From assembly GCA_044220975.1 (NCBI GenBank), contig JBGAPZ010000003.1, forward strand, positions 1-64,000: a DNA stretch of 64,000 nt, read 5' to 3'. Under the pieces are notes generated by a model that was not told where the DNA came from, ran no database searches, and saw only the letters and a list, made by a program, of their open reading frames with translations. The translations under genes and the position numbers were made by a program. Below, piece after piece: positions 42,348-52,049 of this stretch; position 1 is the first letter of the stretch; each line of letters opens with the position of its first letter. This DNA comes from SZUA-430 sp044220975 (GTDB lineage: Bacteria; Pseudomonadota; Alphaproteobacteria; Micropepsales; Micropepsaceae).

Positions 42348-43325
42348 TCAGAAAACGACCACAGCTTTTCCAACAACCCGCCGCCCGCTCAGCGCGCGGA
42401 ATGCATCGACGGCCCGGGTGAGGGGAACGCTCAAGCCTATATGCGGCTTGATCTTGCCCTCATGCGCGAGCGCATCAATCGCGGCGATATTCTCCCGACC
42501 GCGTTCCGGAAACTGACGCCCATACTCCCCCGCCCGCACGCCGACGACGGAAAATCCTTTGATCAGCGGCATGTTCACGCTGACTGTTGGTATCCGCCCG
42601 CTCGTAAACCCGATGACCAGCAACCGACCGTCGAAAGCAATGCAACGTACGCTTTCGTCGAATACATCACCGCCAACCGGATCGTAGATCACGTCAGCCC
42701 CGCGGTCGTTCGTCAGACGCTTCACCTCGTCGCGAAATCCTTTGGTGTAGTCGATAGCGTAATGTGCACCGCGCGCCTTCAACACATCGAGCTTTTCGTG
42801 CGACCCTGCCGTCGCGATCACGGTGGCGCCAAGAAAAAGCCCCAAGTCGACGGCCGCCATACCAACGCCGCCAGCCGCACCATGCACAAGCAGCGTCTCG
42901 CCTCGCTGCAACGATCCGCGGCGAACCAGCGACACATAAGCCGTAAGCCACGCCGCCGGATAACTCGCGGCCTCCGCCCACGACATTGCGGCGGCCTTGG
43001 GCCGCAACGTTGCCGCCGGCACGTTCACTTCCTCGGCGATCATCCCGAAGCGCGACGCCACCACAACGGCATCACCAATCTTCACATTGCCAACGCCGTC
43101 GCCGAGCGCAGTCACCTCACCCGCGCCTTCCATACCGGGCACGAACGGCAACGGCGGCTTCAGTTGGTATTTCCCTTGCGTCATCAGAACATCGGGAAAG
43201 TTGAGCGAGGCTGCTCGCATCTTCACGCGCACCTCGCCCGCCGCCGGCGGCGGCAGTCTGCGCTCTTCAATCTTCAGGGTGGAAAAGTCGTCGGCGAGCG
43301 CAGGACAAACAAGCGCCCGGATCAT
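42348..43325 (-). CDS. NADPH:quinone oxidoreductase-like MDR enzyme
   Basis: Zinc-independent medium-chain dehydrogenase/reductase of 325 aa. GroES-like domain with ASLNFPDVLMTQGKYQ and FVPGMEGAGEV, Rossmann motif HGAAGGVGMAAVDLG (near 145), and the C-terminal PHIGLSVPLTRAVDAFRAL. It lacks the structural-zinc Cys cluster, as quinone reductase/crotonyl-type members do. It probably reduces a quinone or enone with NADPH. The start overlaps the esterase stop by 4 bp (ATGA), so the order esterase, MDR enzyme, DUF3291 forms one operon. Confidence 0.88.
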   Translation of the reverse strand: MIRALVCPALADDFSTLKIEERRLPPPAAGEVRVKMRAASLNFPDVLMTQGKYQLKPPLPFVPGMEGAGEVTALGDGVGNVKIGDAVVVASRFGMIAEEVNVPAATLRPKAAAMSWAEAASYPAAWLTAYVSLVRRGSLQRGETLLVHGAAGGVGMAAVDLGLFLGATVIATAGSHEKLDVLKARGAHYAIDYTKGFRDEVKRLTNDRGADVIYDPVGGDVFDESVRCIAFDGRLLVIGFTSGRIPTVSVNMPLIKGFSVVGVRAGEYGRQFPERGRENIAAIDALAHEGKIKPHIGLSVPLTRAVDAFRALSGRRVVGKAVVVF

Positions 43326-44344
43326 CCGATCGTCCGCCGCAAATCTTCGATGATCTCTAACAACGCGGTCTTTGCTCGCGGAATCGCTCCGCTCATCGCC
43401 GTGAACCCATGGGCCAGATGGTCATAGCAACGATAGATGACAGGCACGCCCGCGATCTTCAACGCCTCTGCGTAGTCCCTCCCCTGGTCGACCAACGGAT
43501 CATGCCCCGCCGTATAGACGAACGCGGGCGGCAACCCGCTCAAGTCCTGACAGCGCCCGGGCGACGCCTTCAAATCCGCGATTTCCGTTTCCGGCTGGGC
43601 GAAATAGAGCTTACGGAAATAATCCATGATCGGCGTCGTCAGCGGATAGGCCTGGCCGAACGAAACCATCGACGCCGTGTCGGACTGCCAGTCGACGGCG
43701 GGATAGATGAGCAGCTGCAACACCGGCGGCTTCTCATTCGCGCGCTTCATCTCTTGCGAAACGACAGCCGAGAGGTATCCGCCCGCCGAATCGCCGCCGA
43801 CCGCAACCCGGTTCGGATTGCCGCCGAGCAACTTGGCATTGTCCCGTACCCAGCGAAATGCCGCCAGCGCATCGTCGACCGCGGCGGGAAACCGGTACTC
43901 GGGCGCCAAGCGATAGTCGACCGACACCACCATGCACCCCGCGCGGTACGCGATCTCGGAACAGAACACATGGCACGTATCCAGATCGCCGATCACGCAG
44001 CCGCCCATGTGGAAATAGACGAGCGTCGGAACTAGCCGGTTCGGCAGGCGCGGTTTATACGTCCGCGCACGGATGGCGTATCCGTTCGCTGGAATGTCGA
44101 TCTCGGCGATGTCGATGTCGTGCGCAGGCTCGCCGTCGAGCATCGCCAAGCCAGCCGCCGCCGCCTTGCGTGCGTCAGCCGGCGCCATCGTTTCTAGCCC
44201 AGGCTGACGCTTTGCCATCGCGGCCAAGAATTGCAGCCGCGGATCGAGCGTGCGCCCCTCGATCGTAATCGGCTTTCCGCCGGACGCTGCGACGAGCCAA
44301 CTTCCCGGCAAGCTCAGCAAGCTGCGTACAAACATCTTCTGCAT
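43322..44344 (-). CDS. HSL-family alpha/beta hydrolase (esterase)
   Basis: Protein of 340 aa in the hormone-sensitive lipase family. Nucleophile motif GDSAGGYLSAV, acid Asp in AGHDPLVDQG and catalytic His in DHLAHGF are intact. The oxyanion HGGG motif reads HMGG (VYFHMGGCVIGDLDT), an unusual first-Gly substitution. DYRLAPEYRFPAAVDDA is typical. The N-terminus has a hydrophobic stretch (LLSLPGSWLVAASG) that may be the cap. It would hydrolyse short or medium-chain esters. First gene of the operon, divergent from the D-aminoacylase. Confidence 0.87.
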   Translation of the reverse strand: MQKMFVRSLLSLPGSWLVAASGGKPITIEGRTLDPRLQFLAAMAKRQPGLETMAPADARKAAAAGLAMLDGEPAHDIDIAEIDIPANGYAIRARTYKPRLPNRLVPTLVYFHMGGCVIGDLDTCHVFCSEIAYRAGCMVVSVDYRLAPEYRFPAAVDDALAAFRWVRDNAKLLGGNPNRVAVGGDSAGGYLSAVVSQEMKRANEKPPVLQLLIYPAVDWQSDTASMVSFGQAYPLTTPIMDYFRKLYFAQPETEIADLKASPGRCQDLSGLPPAFVYTAGHDPLVDQGRDYAEALKIAGVPVIYRCYDHLAHGFTAMSGAIPRAKTALLEIIEDLRRTIG

Positions 44345-44442
44345 GCGCCGAAATTGCGGGCGCCAGCCACAGTGTCAAGGCGTTTGGGTGACACGGAGAC
44401 CCGTGTTAACCTCTTGAAGCTCGCGATTGAAGGAATTGCCTC

Positions 44443-46161
44443 ATGTCTCACAAGCACGACCTCGTCATTCGTGGCGGCACGATCATCGACGGCAGCGGCA
44501 CAAAGGGCATCGACGGCGACGTCGCCGTAAACGCGGGCCGCATCGTCGAAGTCGGCCGCGTGACCGGCTCCGGCCGCGATGAGATCGACGCCAAGGGCAA
44601 AATCGTGACCCCGGGCTTCGTCGACATCCACACCCACTACGACGGCCAAGCGACATGGGACGAACGCCTGACGCCGTCGTCCTGGCATGGCGTAACGACC
44701 GCCGTGATGGGCAATTGCGGCGTCGGATTCGCACCCTGCCGTGCCGGCGACCACGACATGCTGATCCGCCTGATGGAAGGCGTTGAGGACATTCCGGGCG
44801 TCGTCCTGACCGAAGGCCTGAAGTGGAACTGGGAGACATTTCCTGAGTTCCTCAATGCGCTCGAAGCCCGTCCACACGACATCGACTTCGCGACGCAAGT
44901 CCCGCACGGCGCGCTGCGCGTCTATGTGATGGGCGAACGCGGCGCGGATCGCGAACCTGCGAGCGCGGAAGAAATCGCCGCAATGGGCCGCATCGCACGC
45001 GGCGCGGTCGAAGCAGGCGCGCTCGGCTTCTCGACCTCGCGTACACTGAACCACCGCACCAGCGACGGCAAACCGACGCCCACACTTACCGCCGCCGAAG
45101 ACGAACTACTCGGCATCGCGATGGGACTGAAGGCAGCCAACCGCGGCGTGCTGCAGGTCGTCTCCGATTTTCTCGACCCCGCACAGGAACTCTCGATGCT
45201 CCGCCGCCTTGTCGCGGAATCGGGTCGCCCACTGTCGTTCTCGCTCGCGCAAAGTGACCGCGGGCCGGACGCATGGAAGATGCTGCTGCAATTCCTCGAC
45301 CAATGCGCTGCCGACAAACTGCCAGTGAAGGCGCAAGTCTGCGGCCGTCCGGTTGGATTGCTTCTCGGCCTGTCGCTGACGTTGAACCCGTTCTCCGCCC
45401 ACGAAAGCTACAAGAAGATCGCGGACCTGCCGTTCGCCGAACGCCTCACTGCCATGCGCACGCCCGAAATGCGTGCACGACTGCTCGCTGAAGAACCCGC
45501 CAGCGATAATCCGTTTGTTAGAGCGCTGCTGCGCAACTTTGCAAAAATGTTCCCGCTTGCCGATCCGCCGAACTATGAGCCCACGCCAGACATGAGCTTG
45601 GGCGCGCAAGCCGCCCGTCAAAACAAGCGCGCCGAAGAACTCGCTTACGATTGGCTGCTGGCCGACGACGGCAGGGCGTTGATCCTGTTTCCGTTCTTGA
45701 ACTACGCAAACGACAGTTTGGAACCGTCGCTCGCGATGATGCGCCACGCCAACACGATCTTAGGGCTAGGCGACGGTGGCGCGCATGTCGGCATGATCTG
45801 CGATGGTAGCTTCCCGACTTCGATGCTGACGCATTGGACGCGCGACCGCACCCGCGGCGACAAGCTGCCGCTCGAATGGGTGATCAAAGCGCAGAGCCGC
45901 GACACGGCGGAAGCCGTCGGTCTCCTCGACCGCGGGCTCCTCAAGCCGGGGTACAAAGCCGACCTCAACGTCATCGACCACACGCGCCTGACACTGCACC
46001 GGCCGACCGTCGCCTACGATCTCCCGGCCGGTGGCAGGCGCCTCGTGCAATATGCCGACGGCTACGACGCGACCGTCGTGTCCGGCCAGATCACCTACCG
46101 GGGCAGGAAGCCCACCACCGCGCTCCCCGGCAAGCTGATCCGCGGCGCGCAGTCGCTTTAG
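44443..46161 (+). CDS. N-acyl-D-amino-acid deacylase-like amidohydrolase
   Basis: Protein of 572 aa in the amidohydrolase superfamily, D-aminoacylase branch. It opens with LVIRGGTIIDGSGTKG and has the metal motif DIHTHYDGQATWD, then VMGNCGVGFAPCR, whose Cys is a metal ligand in characterised D-aminoacylases, and GDGGAHVGMICDGSFPT. The C-terminal composite sheet resumes with GYKADLNVID. It may release D-amino acids from N-acyl forms or act on another amide. It has its own promoter region and a terminator immediately after. Confidence 0.88.
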   Translation: MSHKHDLVIRGGTIIDGSGTKGIDGDVAVNAGRIVEVGRVTGSGRDEIDAKGKIVTPGFVDIHTHYDGQATWDERLTPSSWHGVTTAVMGNCGVGFAPCRAGDHDMLIRLMEGVEDIPGVVLTEGLKWNWETFPEFLNALEARPHDIDFATQVPHGALRVYVMGERGADREPASAEEIAAMGRIARGAVEAGALGFSTSRTLNHRTSDGKPTPTLTAAEDELLGIAMGLKAANRGVLQVVSDFLDPAQELSMLRRLVAESGRPLSFSLAQSDRGPDAWKMLLQFLDQCAADKLPVKAQVCGRPVGLLLGLSLTLNPFSAHESYKKIADLPFAERLTAMRTPEMRARLLAEEPASDNPFVRALLRNFAKMFPLADPPNYEPTPDMSLGAQAARQNKRAEELAYDWLLADDGRALILFPFLNYANDSLEPSLAMMRHANTILGLGDGGAHVGMICDGSFPTSMLTHWTRDRTRGDKLPLEWVIKAQSRDTAEAVGLLDRGLLKPGYKADLNVIDHTRLTLHRPTVAYDLPAGGRRLVQYADGYDATVVSGQITYRGRKPTTALPGKLIRGAQSL

Positions 46162-46175
46162 TCCTCACGAGAAAG

Positions 46176-46209
46176 CGAAGCCGCCCCACGTCCGGGGCGG
46201 TTTCGTTTT
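46176..46209 (+). terminator. Rho-independent terminator of the D-aminoacylase gene
   Basis: 12-bp stem (one G-T pair) CGAAGCCGCCCC / GGGGCGGTTTCG, 6-nt loop, then four Ts. It starts 15 bp after the stop codon. Confidence 0.87.
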
Positions 46210-46255
46210 GGACCGGACGGGTCTATCAATCCGCCACCACAACCCGAGCACAGCC

Positions 46256-48280
46256 ATGCGCCGCATCTTGATCGCCGCACTCCTTGCCACATCTGCAACC
46301 GCTGCCTTCGCCGCCGGCGTCGAGCGCGCCGCAATGGACACCGCCGTCGCCCCCGGCGACGATTTCTGGACTTACGCGAATGGTGCCTGGGTGAAGAGTC
46401 ACCCCATCCCCGCCGACCGCAGTTCCTACGGCGGCGCCGCAATCTTGAGCGAAGAGACGTCCAAACGTGCCGTCGACTTGATCCAAGACGCCGCAAAGAG
46501 CGCAAAGCCCGGCTCCGACGCGCAAAAGGTCGGCGACTTCTACGCAAGCTTCATGGACGAAGCCGGCATCGAAGCGAAGGGCGTCGCACCGTTGAAGCCG
46601 ATGTTCGCAGAAATTTCCGCGATCGGCGACCGCGCCGCGCTCGCCCGCTACCTGGGTTCACACCTGCGCGCCGACATCGACATCCTCAACGCGACGGACC
46701 TCTTCACCGACAACATATTCGGCCTTTGGGTCTCGCCGTCGTTCCAAGATCCGTCGCGCTATTCACCGTTCATCTTCCAAGGCGGCCTCGGCATGCCCGA
46801 CCGCGAGTATTACGTCTCCGACAAGGACGCGATGAAGAAGGCGCGCGCGGCCTACCTCGCCCACATCGTCAAGATGTTGAACCTTGCGGGGGTCGCGAAC
46901 GCCGAGGCAAAGGCGCCGCGCATCATGGCGCTCGAAACGAAGATCGCGCAAAGCAATGCAAGCCGAAGCGACAGCGACGATATCCAAAAGGGCAACAACC
47001 CGTGGGCGCGAGCCGACTTCGCAGCCAAAGCACCCGGCCTCGACTGGAACATCTACTTCGCCGCAGCCGGCCTAGACAAGCAGACCAACTTCGTCGTCTG
47101 GCAACCGGGCGCCGTGAAAGGTGCATCGGCACTCGCGGCCGGTGAGAGCCTCGACGACTGGAAGGATTATTTGACCTTCCACACGATCGATCACTACGCC
47201 GCGATTCTGCCCAAAGCCTTCGCCGATGAGGCGTTCGCGTTCTACGGCACCACGCTGCAAGGAACGCCGCAGCAGCGCGCACGCTGGAAGCGCGCGGTCG
47301 ATGCCACGAACGACGCGCTCGGTGAAGCCGTCGGCAAAATGTACGTGACGAAGTATTTCCCGGCTGCCGGCAAGGCACAGCTGAACAAAATGGTCGCCAA
47401 CATCACGGCCGCATTCCGCAAGCGTATCGATGCTCTGGCCTGGATGTCGCCAAAGACGAAGGCCGAAGCCAAACGCAAACTAGCGACGCTAACCGTCGGC
47501 ATCGCCTATCCCGACAAGTGGCAGGATTACGCGTCCTTCAAGGTCGTGCGCGGCGACGCCGTCGGCAACTTGGAACGGTCCGAAGGCTTTGAATACGCGC
47601 AGCAACGTGCGCGTCTCGGCAAGCCGATAGACCGTCATGAATGGGTGATGATCCCCCACATCGTGAACGCAGTGAACCTGCCGATCCTCAACGCCCTGAA
47701 CTTCCCGGCCGGTATCCTGCAACCGCCGTTCTACGATCCGACCGCCTCCGCCGCCGTCAACTACGGCAGCATCGGCGCCACGATCGGTCACGAGATCAGC
47801 CACAGCTTCGACGACACCGGCGCTCAGTTCGACGCGCAAGGCCACCTGCGCAATTGGTGGACGGACGCCGATCTGAAACAATTCAAGGCTGCGGGTTCAG
47901 CCCTGGCGAAGCAGTTTGACGGCTACAAACCCTTCCCCGATCTCGGCGTGAACGGCGCCCAAACGCTGGGCGAAAACATCGCCGATCTGGCGGGTCTGGG
48001 CGCCTCCTACGACGCCTATCGCGCCTCGCTCGGCGGCAAGGAAGCCCCGGTCGTCGACGGGTTCACCGGCGATCAGCAATTCTTCCTCGCCTACGCGCAA
48101 AGCTGGCGTACCTACATGCGCCCGGAAGCGTTGCGGCAGCGCTTGATCAACGATGGCCACGCGCCCGCACAATACCGTGCGCTCACGGTGCGCAATCTGG
48201 ATGCGTGGTACGCGGCCTTTCCGATCAAGCCGACCGATAAGCTCTATCTGGCGCCGGATCAACGCGTTCGCGTTTGGTAG
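46256..48280 (+). CDS. M13-family zinc metallopeptidase (neprilysin-like, PepO-type)
   Basis: Protein of 674 aa with a signal peptide (1-20, ending AFA). It begins mature with TAVAPGDDFWTYANGAWVK, as M13 peptidases do. The zinc motif is GHEISHSFDDTGAQFD (HExxH), the third ligand Glu lies in GENIADLAG, and substrate-binding VNAVN precedes. The C-terminus ends VRVW, close to the xCxxW type of the family. A periplasmic or secreted oligopeptidase. The ribosome site before ATG 46256 is weak. It is the first gene after the terminator at 46176-46209. Confidence 0.92.
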   Translation: MRRILIAALLATSATAAFAAGVERAAMDTAVAPGDDFWTYANGAWVKSHPIPADRSSYGGAAILSEETSKRAVDLIQDAAKSAKPGSDAQKVGDFYASFMDEAGIEAKGVAPLKPMFAEISAIGDRAALARYLGSHLRADIDILNATDLFTDNIFGLWVSPSFQDPSRYSPFIFQGGLGMPDREYYVSDKDAMKKARAAYLAHIVKMLNLAGVANAEAKAPRIMALETKIAQSNASRSDSDDIQKGNNPWARADFAAKAPGLDWNIYFAAAGLDKQTNFVVWQPGAVKGASALAAGESLDDWKDYLTFHTIDHYAAILPKAFADEAFAFYGTTLQGTPQQRARWKRAVDATNDALGEAVGKMYVTKYFPAAGKAQLNKMVANITAAFRKRIDALAWMSPKTKAEAKRKLATLTVGIAYPDKWQDYASFKVVRGDAVGNLERSEGFEYAQQRARLGKPIDRHEWVMIPHIVNAVNLPILNALNFPAGILQPPFYDPTASAAVNYGSIGATIGHEISHSFDDTGAQFDAQGHLRNWWTDADLKQFKAAGSALAKQFDGYKPFPDLGVNGAQTLGENIADLAGLGASYDAYRASLGGKEAPVVDGFTGDQQFFLAYAQSWRTYMRPEALRQRLINDGHAPAQYRALTVRNLDAWYAAFPIKPTDKLYLAPDQRVRVW

Positions 48281-48352
48281 CGCGTACCGCAGACGCGCGC
48301 GTGTCCGAACGTTGATCGTTTTGGCACGCAGCGCCAAAGCGCCGCGATAAGG

Positions 48353-48979
48353 CTACCCGCGCCGCCGCTTCGGCAGCGCCTGCACGCCGCCGAGGAACAG
48401 CGCCGTCGCGAATTTCGCCGCGTCGTCGACGCTAAGATCTTCGCGGGCAACCAAGTGATTGGCGATCTCAAACGCGACACCCACGATTGAGGCCATTAGC
48501 AGATCGGGATCCGCATCCGGAACGACGCCGCTTTCGATCGCGCGCTCCAAGTCCGCGCGCAATTCATCAAACCCGGCGACAACCTCCGGCGTATCGATAC
48601 GCACCCGCTGCATTTCCGGATTGCGCCGCATCGTGGCGAAGGTCGCATGATCGTTCTTCACAAAATCGAAGAACGTGCGGAACGAACCTGAGATGAATTC
48701 CTCGAACGTGCGAGCACGAATGCGCTCGGCGCGCAGCCGCGGACGAACACGTAGCGCGGTCTCATCCTGCAGCGCTTGGAACACTTCTTCCTTCGATTTG
48801 AAGTAGTTGTAGAACGTGCCGGACGCGAGGTCGGTCGCACGGATGATATCGCGCACCGTCGTGGCGCCGTAACCCAACTCCGCGAACACACGCCGCGCCG
48901 CGTCGATGATCGCCTGGCGATTGCTCGCCTTCGTCTCTTCGCGCTTGCCGCGGGTCTTTGCGTCGAGGTCGATGCTCAT
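48353..48979 (-). CDS. TetR-family transcriptional regulator
   Basis: Protein of 208 aa. The N-terminal helix-turn-helix is AIIDAARRVFAELGYGATTVRDIIRATDLASGTFYNYFKSKEEVF; the C-terminal domain with FFDFVKNDHATFATMRRNPE resembles the TetR_C group. It overlaps the upstream flavin monooxygenase stop by 4 bp (ATGA), so it is co-translated with it rather than divergent, and probably autoregulates the pair. A longer open frame to 49339 lies within the monooxygenase gene and is not real. Confidence 0.88.
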   Translation of the reverse strand: MSIDLDAKTRGKREETKASNRQAIIDAARRVFAELGYGATTVRDIIRATDLASGTFYNYFKSKEEVFQALQDETALRVRPRLRAERIRARTFEEFISGSFRTFFDFVKNDHATFATMRRNPEMQRVRIDTPEVVAGFDELRADLERAIESGVVPDADPDLLMASIVGVAFEIANHLVAREDLSVDDAAKFATALFLGGVQALPKRRRG

Positions 48980-50412
48980 GCCGCTACCGTTTGTTTGGGC
49001 GAAGGCCGGATCACCCGCGGTTCGATGGGCAGTATATACCCATGAGCGGCCGCACGCTTGCGCCCTTTCGCCAGCTCCCGCCGCAAATCGGTTGTGTATT
49101 CCCCGCAATTGATCTGGATGGTGTGCCGCGGCGAGGAGACGTATCCCCGCTTGACGCGCTCGTGCATCTCCATGCGCTCCGCATTCATCATCTCGACCGG
49201 CGGCACCGCATAGTGACCGGTCAGATAGTGCGCAAGGAACTTCGCCTGCTCTTCCGCGATCGGCATCATCGCGCAGAGGGGTTGCACCAAGCCCACGAAG
49301 AAAAGGCTCGAGAACCGAGGATCGATCATTCGTTTCCAAAGCGCAACGTCGTTGCCCGGCGCCGCAATCAACCCCTCGTCAAAGAACGGGAACGAAATCT
49401 TGTAACCAGTGCACCAAATAATGACGTCAACGTCTTCGGCACTGCCGTCCGTAAACACGACCTGCTTGCCGCGCAGTTCGCGAACATCCGGCTTCGGCGT
49501 GATGTCGCCGGAGCCGATCCGCACATAAAGCTCTTGACTGATCGCCGGATGCGTCGCGAGAAACGCATGATCTGGGGCGGTCAGTCCGAACTGCTCAGGC
49601 CGTCCGGCAGTGGATTCAAGCTGCTTCTCGGCAAGCCAGCGAAGCAGGTTCGACGGCAGGTAACGCTGAGTCCAAGCCGGATCCTTGCTTGGGTGTGCAA
49701 TCTGTGCGTCGAGCACCTCGCCCGCCATGTACTTTGGCACCACCCAATAGCCGCGCCGCTGCGACAGGAAGACCTTCTTCGCCACGCCCTTGTGACCAAG
49801 CTCGCACGCTATATCGAGCGCAGAATTCCCGAAACCCACGACAAGTACGTTCCGGTCGCGGCAGATCAAAGGCTCGCGCGGATCGATATAGGCGTGACTG
49901 TGAATCTGCTTGCCGTCGAATGTACCCGGATATCCCGGCTCAGGCAGACGTGGATCCCAGTGGTGACCGTTGGCGACAACGAGCGCGTCGTAGAGCCGCT
50001 GCTCCCCGCTCTCCAGCGTGATCCACCATAACCCGTCACTTGTCCGTTCCGCCCGCCTCACCCCGCAATCGAATGTAATGCGATCGCGAAACCCGAAATG
50101 ATTGACGTAGGAATCGAAATAGGCCGCAATCTGCTCATGGTGCGGATAGTCGGGAAAGTTCGACGGCATCGGAAAGTCCGAATAGGCCATCTTGTCCCGC
50201 GATGTATTGATGTGCAGCGACCGGTAGGCAGACGACATCCCGTTCGCGTTCTTGAAGACCCAGTTCCCGCCCACTCTGTCGGATTTCTCCAAACAGTCGA
50301 ACGGAATCCCATATTCGGAAAACACTTTGGCGACGGCGATCCCACTCGATCCAGCGCCGATGATGCACGTCTTAGGAAGGCGCGGATCGGGCGCGCGCGG
50401 CGTGACTGGCAT
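48976..50412 (-). CDS. Flavin-containing monooxygenase
   Basis: Class B flavoprotein of 478 aa. FAD motif GAGSSG (19-24), FMO fingerprint FDGKQIHSHAYIDP (F-x-G-x3-H-x3-Y) and second dinucleotide motif VVGFGNSALDIA are present. The fingerprint ends in Tyr, so it belongs with FMOs more than with BVMOs, unlike the enzyme at 19217. It would oxygenate N or S atoms, or ketones, using NADPH. ATG 50412 follows GGGGAC. A TetR gene is translationally coupled downstream. Confidence 0.9.
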   Translation of the reverse strand: MPVTPRAPDPRLPKTCIIGAGSSGIAVAKVFSEYGIPFDCLEKSDRVGGNWVFKNANGMSSAYRSLHINTSRDKMAYSDFPMPSNFPDYPHHEQIAAYFDSYVNHFGFRDRITFDCGVRRAERTSDGLWWITLESGEQRLYDALVVANGHHWDPRLPEPGYPGTFDGKQIHSHAYIDPREPLICRDRNVLVVGFGNSALDIACELGHKGVAKKVFLSQRRGYWVVPKYMAGEVLDAQIAHPSKDPAWTQRYLPSNLLRWLAEKQLESTAGRPEQFGLTAPDHAFLATHPAISQELYVRIGSGDITPKPDVRELRGKQVVFTDGSAEDVDVIIWCTGYKISFPFFDEGLIAAPGNDVALWKRMIDPRFSSLFFVGLVQPLCAMMPIAEEQAKFLAHYLTGHYAVPPVEMMNAERMEMHERVKRGYVSSPRHTIQINCGEYTTDLRRELAKGRKRAAAHGYILPIEPRVIRPSPKQTVAA

Positions 50413-50530
50413 TAAGTCCCCAAAGCTTTGTTCAGCCCACGGAGTATTATCATGGATCGATGACGCGCCGTCAACTTTTCGCCGGCCCACGCAGCTTTGA
50501 CGTCGCTAACCTTCCTACGGCAGGCATTGC

Positions 50531-51886
50531 CTAGAAGTGCCAAGCGACGCTGGTCGAGCCGATAAACGTATCCTCGCCGCCCGCCTCGTTCGTCGCGACA
50601 CCGGCCGTTTGATAGATCGCCGTCGCCGACACCACCCAATGCAGCGTCGGCTCCCACCGCAGCCGCGTGTAAATCTGCGTCATCACGCCATGCGCGTCAG
50701 TGCCGGGAAGGGCGATCGGTATCTGCGGCTGATAGTAGAACGCATCCGAAGCTTCAAGCCGTGCCATGTACTGCGCGCCGAGATAGAACGTAAGGTCATC
50801 CCGCGGCGTGGCCGTCAACAACGGAAACAACGACCACGCATTTCCCGGCCAATACGCGCTGCTTGCCGACAGATACGAGAAATTTGGATAGGGCGCGTCG
50901 AACGTCTGCAACTCACCGTCGCCCGAGCGTTGATCGCCGCTCGCCAAATCGAACCGCATGCCGAAGCGCGGTTTCCACGGCAACTGGGCCGCCTTCCAGC
51001 CAATATCGACGCTAGTGCCGTAGGCGCGCACGTCGTCAGCCCCGAAGGTCCCGAATTGCCACAACGCCTCGAGATCGTAGTCCCAGGCGCCGGACGCACC
51101 GAACAGGCGCCCGCCGATGCTCGAACGAGCGTCTTCTGCAACGCCCGTCGCGAACACTGAGTTTGGCTTCTCGCGCACCAGCCAGAACGCGTCGGCCGAG
51201 CCACCGGTCCAAGCGAGCGGTGACGTCAAGTAAAGGCCGTAGAAAGCCTCACCCCGCGTCGCCTCGTCGTCGAAGTCTTCCTGCCCGTTCGCGACCGGCG
51301 ACACCGCGAACACCGTGATTTTCACATCGTCGACGTTGGCGTCGACACGCAATCCGTCGAAGCTGCGCCGGATGTTTCCGCCCTCGCGAGCGTCGGAGAG
51401 GCGCTGGTTCCCGAGCGGCAGCTCTTGCCGGCCCGCGCGCATGCGTACATCGTCAGTTAGATCGAGATCGACAAACGCTTGCTGCAAATCGATCGCGCCT
51501 TCGTCGAACGAGCGTGCCCGCGGCCGCCGCCCGTTCTCATCGTGAAAACCGACCTGCGCAAACGCGCGCAACGAGTCGCTGAGATGCCAATCCGTATGCA
51601 AAAGAACGCGCGTCGTCGTGGTCGTGTAATCGCCGCCCGGCCTAAGCGAGAAGCTGCCGTTCTCGATCACGTCCGCCCTAAGACGCGTATCGGCGCCAAG
51701 GGTCAGCCAGGCATCGCGCGCGTCGTCGAGCGCAATGAACTTCAACGCCTCAAGGTCGTCCGCAGGCGCACGCGTCGCGAGATAGGAATAGTCCTCATCC
51801 CAACGAAACGACTTGATTGTGTACTCGCCTGCTTGCGCCGCGCTCAACGATAGCGCCAACGCAGCGGCACAAACCGCACGCCCCAT
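50531..51886 (-). CDS. Alginate-export (AlgE)-like outer-membrane porin
   Basis: Protein of 451 aa with a signal peptide (1-19, ending AQA) and a long run of amphipathic beta strands ending in Phe (SVAWHF), the outer-membrane beta-signal. The body contains LRADVIENGSF, VLLHTDWHLSDSLRAFAQVG and MRAGRQELPLGNQRL, as in the alginate_exp family. These 18-strand barrels pass anionic polysaccharides or small solutes. No alginate synthesis genes are near, so another solute is likely (inference). It is divergent from the thioesterase pair. Confidence 0.85.
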   Translation of the reverse strand: MGRAVCAAALALSLSAAQAGEYTIKSFRWDEDYSYLATRAPADDLEALKFIALDDARDAWLTLGADTRLRADVIENGSFSLRPGGDYTTTTTRVLLHTDWHLSDSLRAFAQVGFHDENGRRPRARSFDEGAIDLQQAFVDLDLTDDVRMRAGRQELPLGNQRLSDAREGGNIRRSFDGLRVDANVDDVKITVFAVSPVANGQEDFDDEATRGEAFYGLYLTSPLAWTGGSADAFWLVREKPNSVFATGVAEDARSSIGGRLFGASGAWDYDLEALWQFGTFGADDVRAYGTSVDIGWKAAQLPWKPRFGMRFDLASGDQRSGDGELQTFDAPYPNFSYLSASSAYWPGNAWSLFPLLTATPRDDLTFYLGAQYMARLEASDAFYYQPQIPIALPGTDAHGVMTQIYTRLRWEPTLHWVVSATAIYQTAGVATNEAGGEDTFIGSTSVAWHF

Positions 51887-52049
51887 CCGCCGCGCCCCCC
51901 GACGCGTCCCCAACGATCGCTTGGACCCTTGACCCCAGCACAGTCAAAAGAATTCGCAGCCGTTGACCTTACCGAACGCGCTGCTGCGCCAAGTGGCACA
52001 GCCAAGGCCGCCATTGACAGCCGTGGGCGCCCAAGCATCCATTCCGGTG

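Noticed and set aside
48353..49339. N-terminal extension of the TetR gene to 49339
   Set aside because: The extra residues lie inside the monooxygenase gene and look non-coding; ATG 48979 with ATGA overlap is better.
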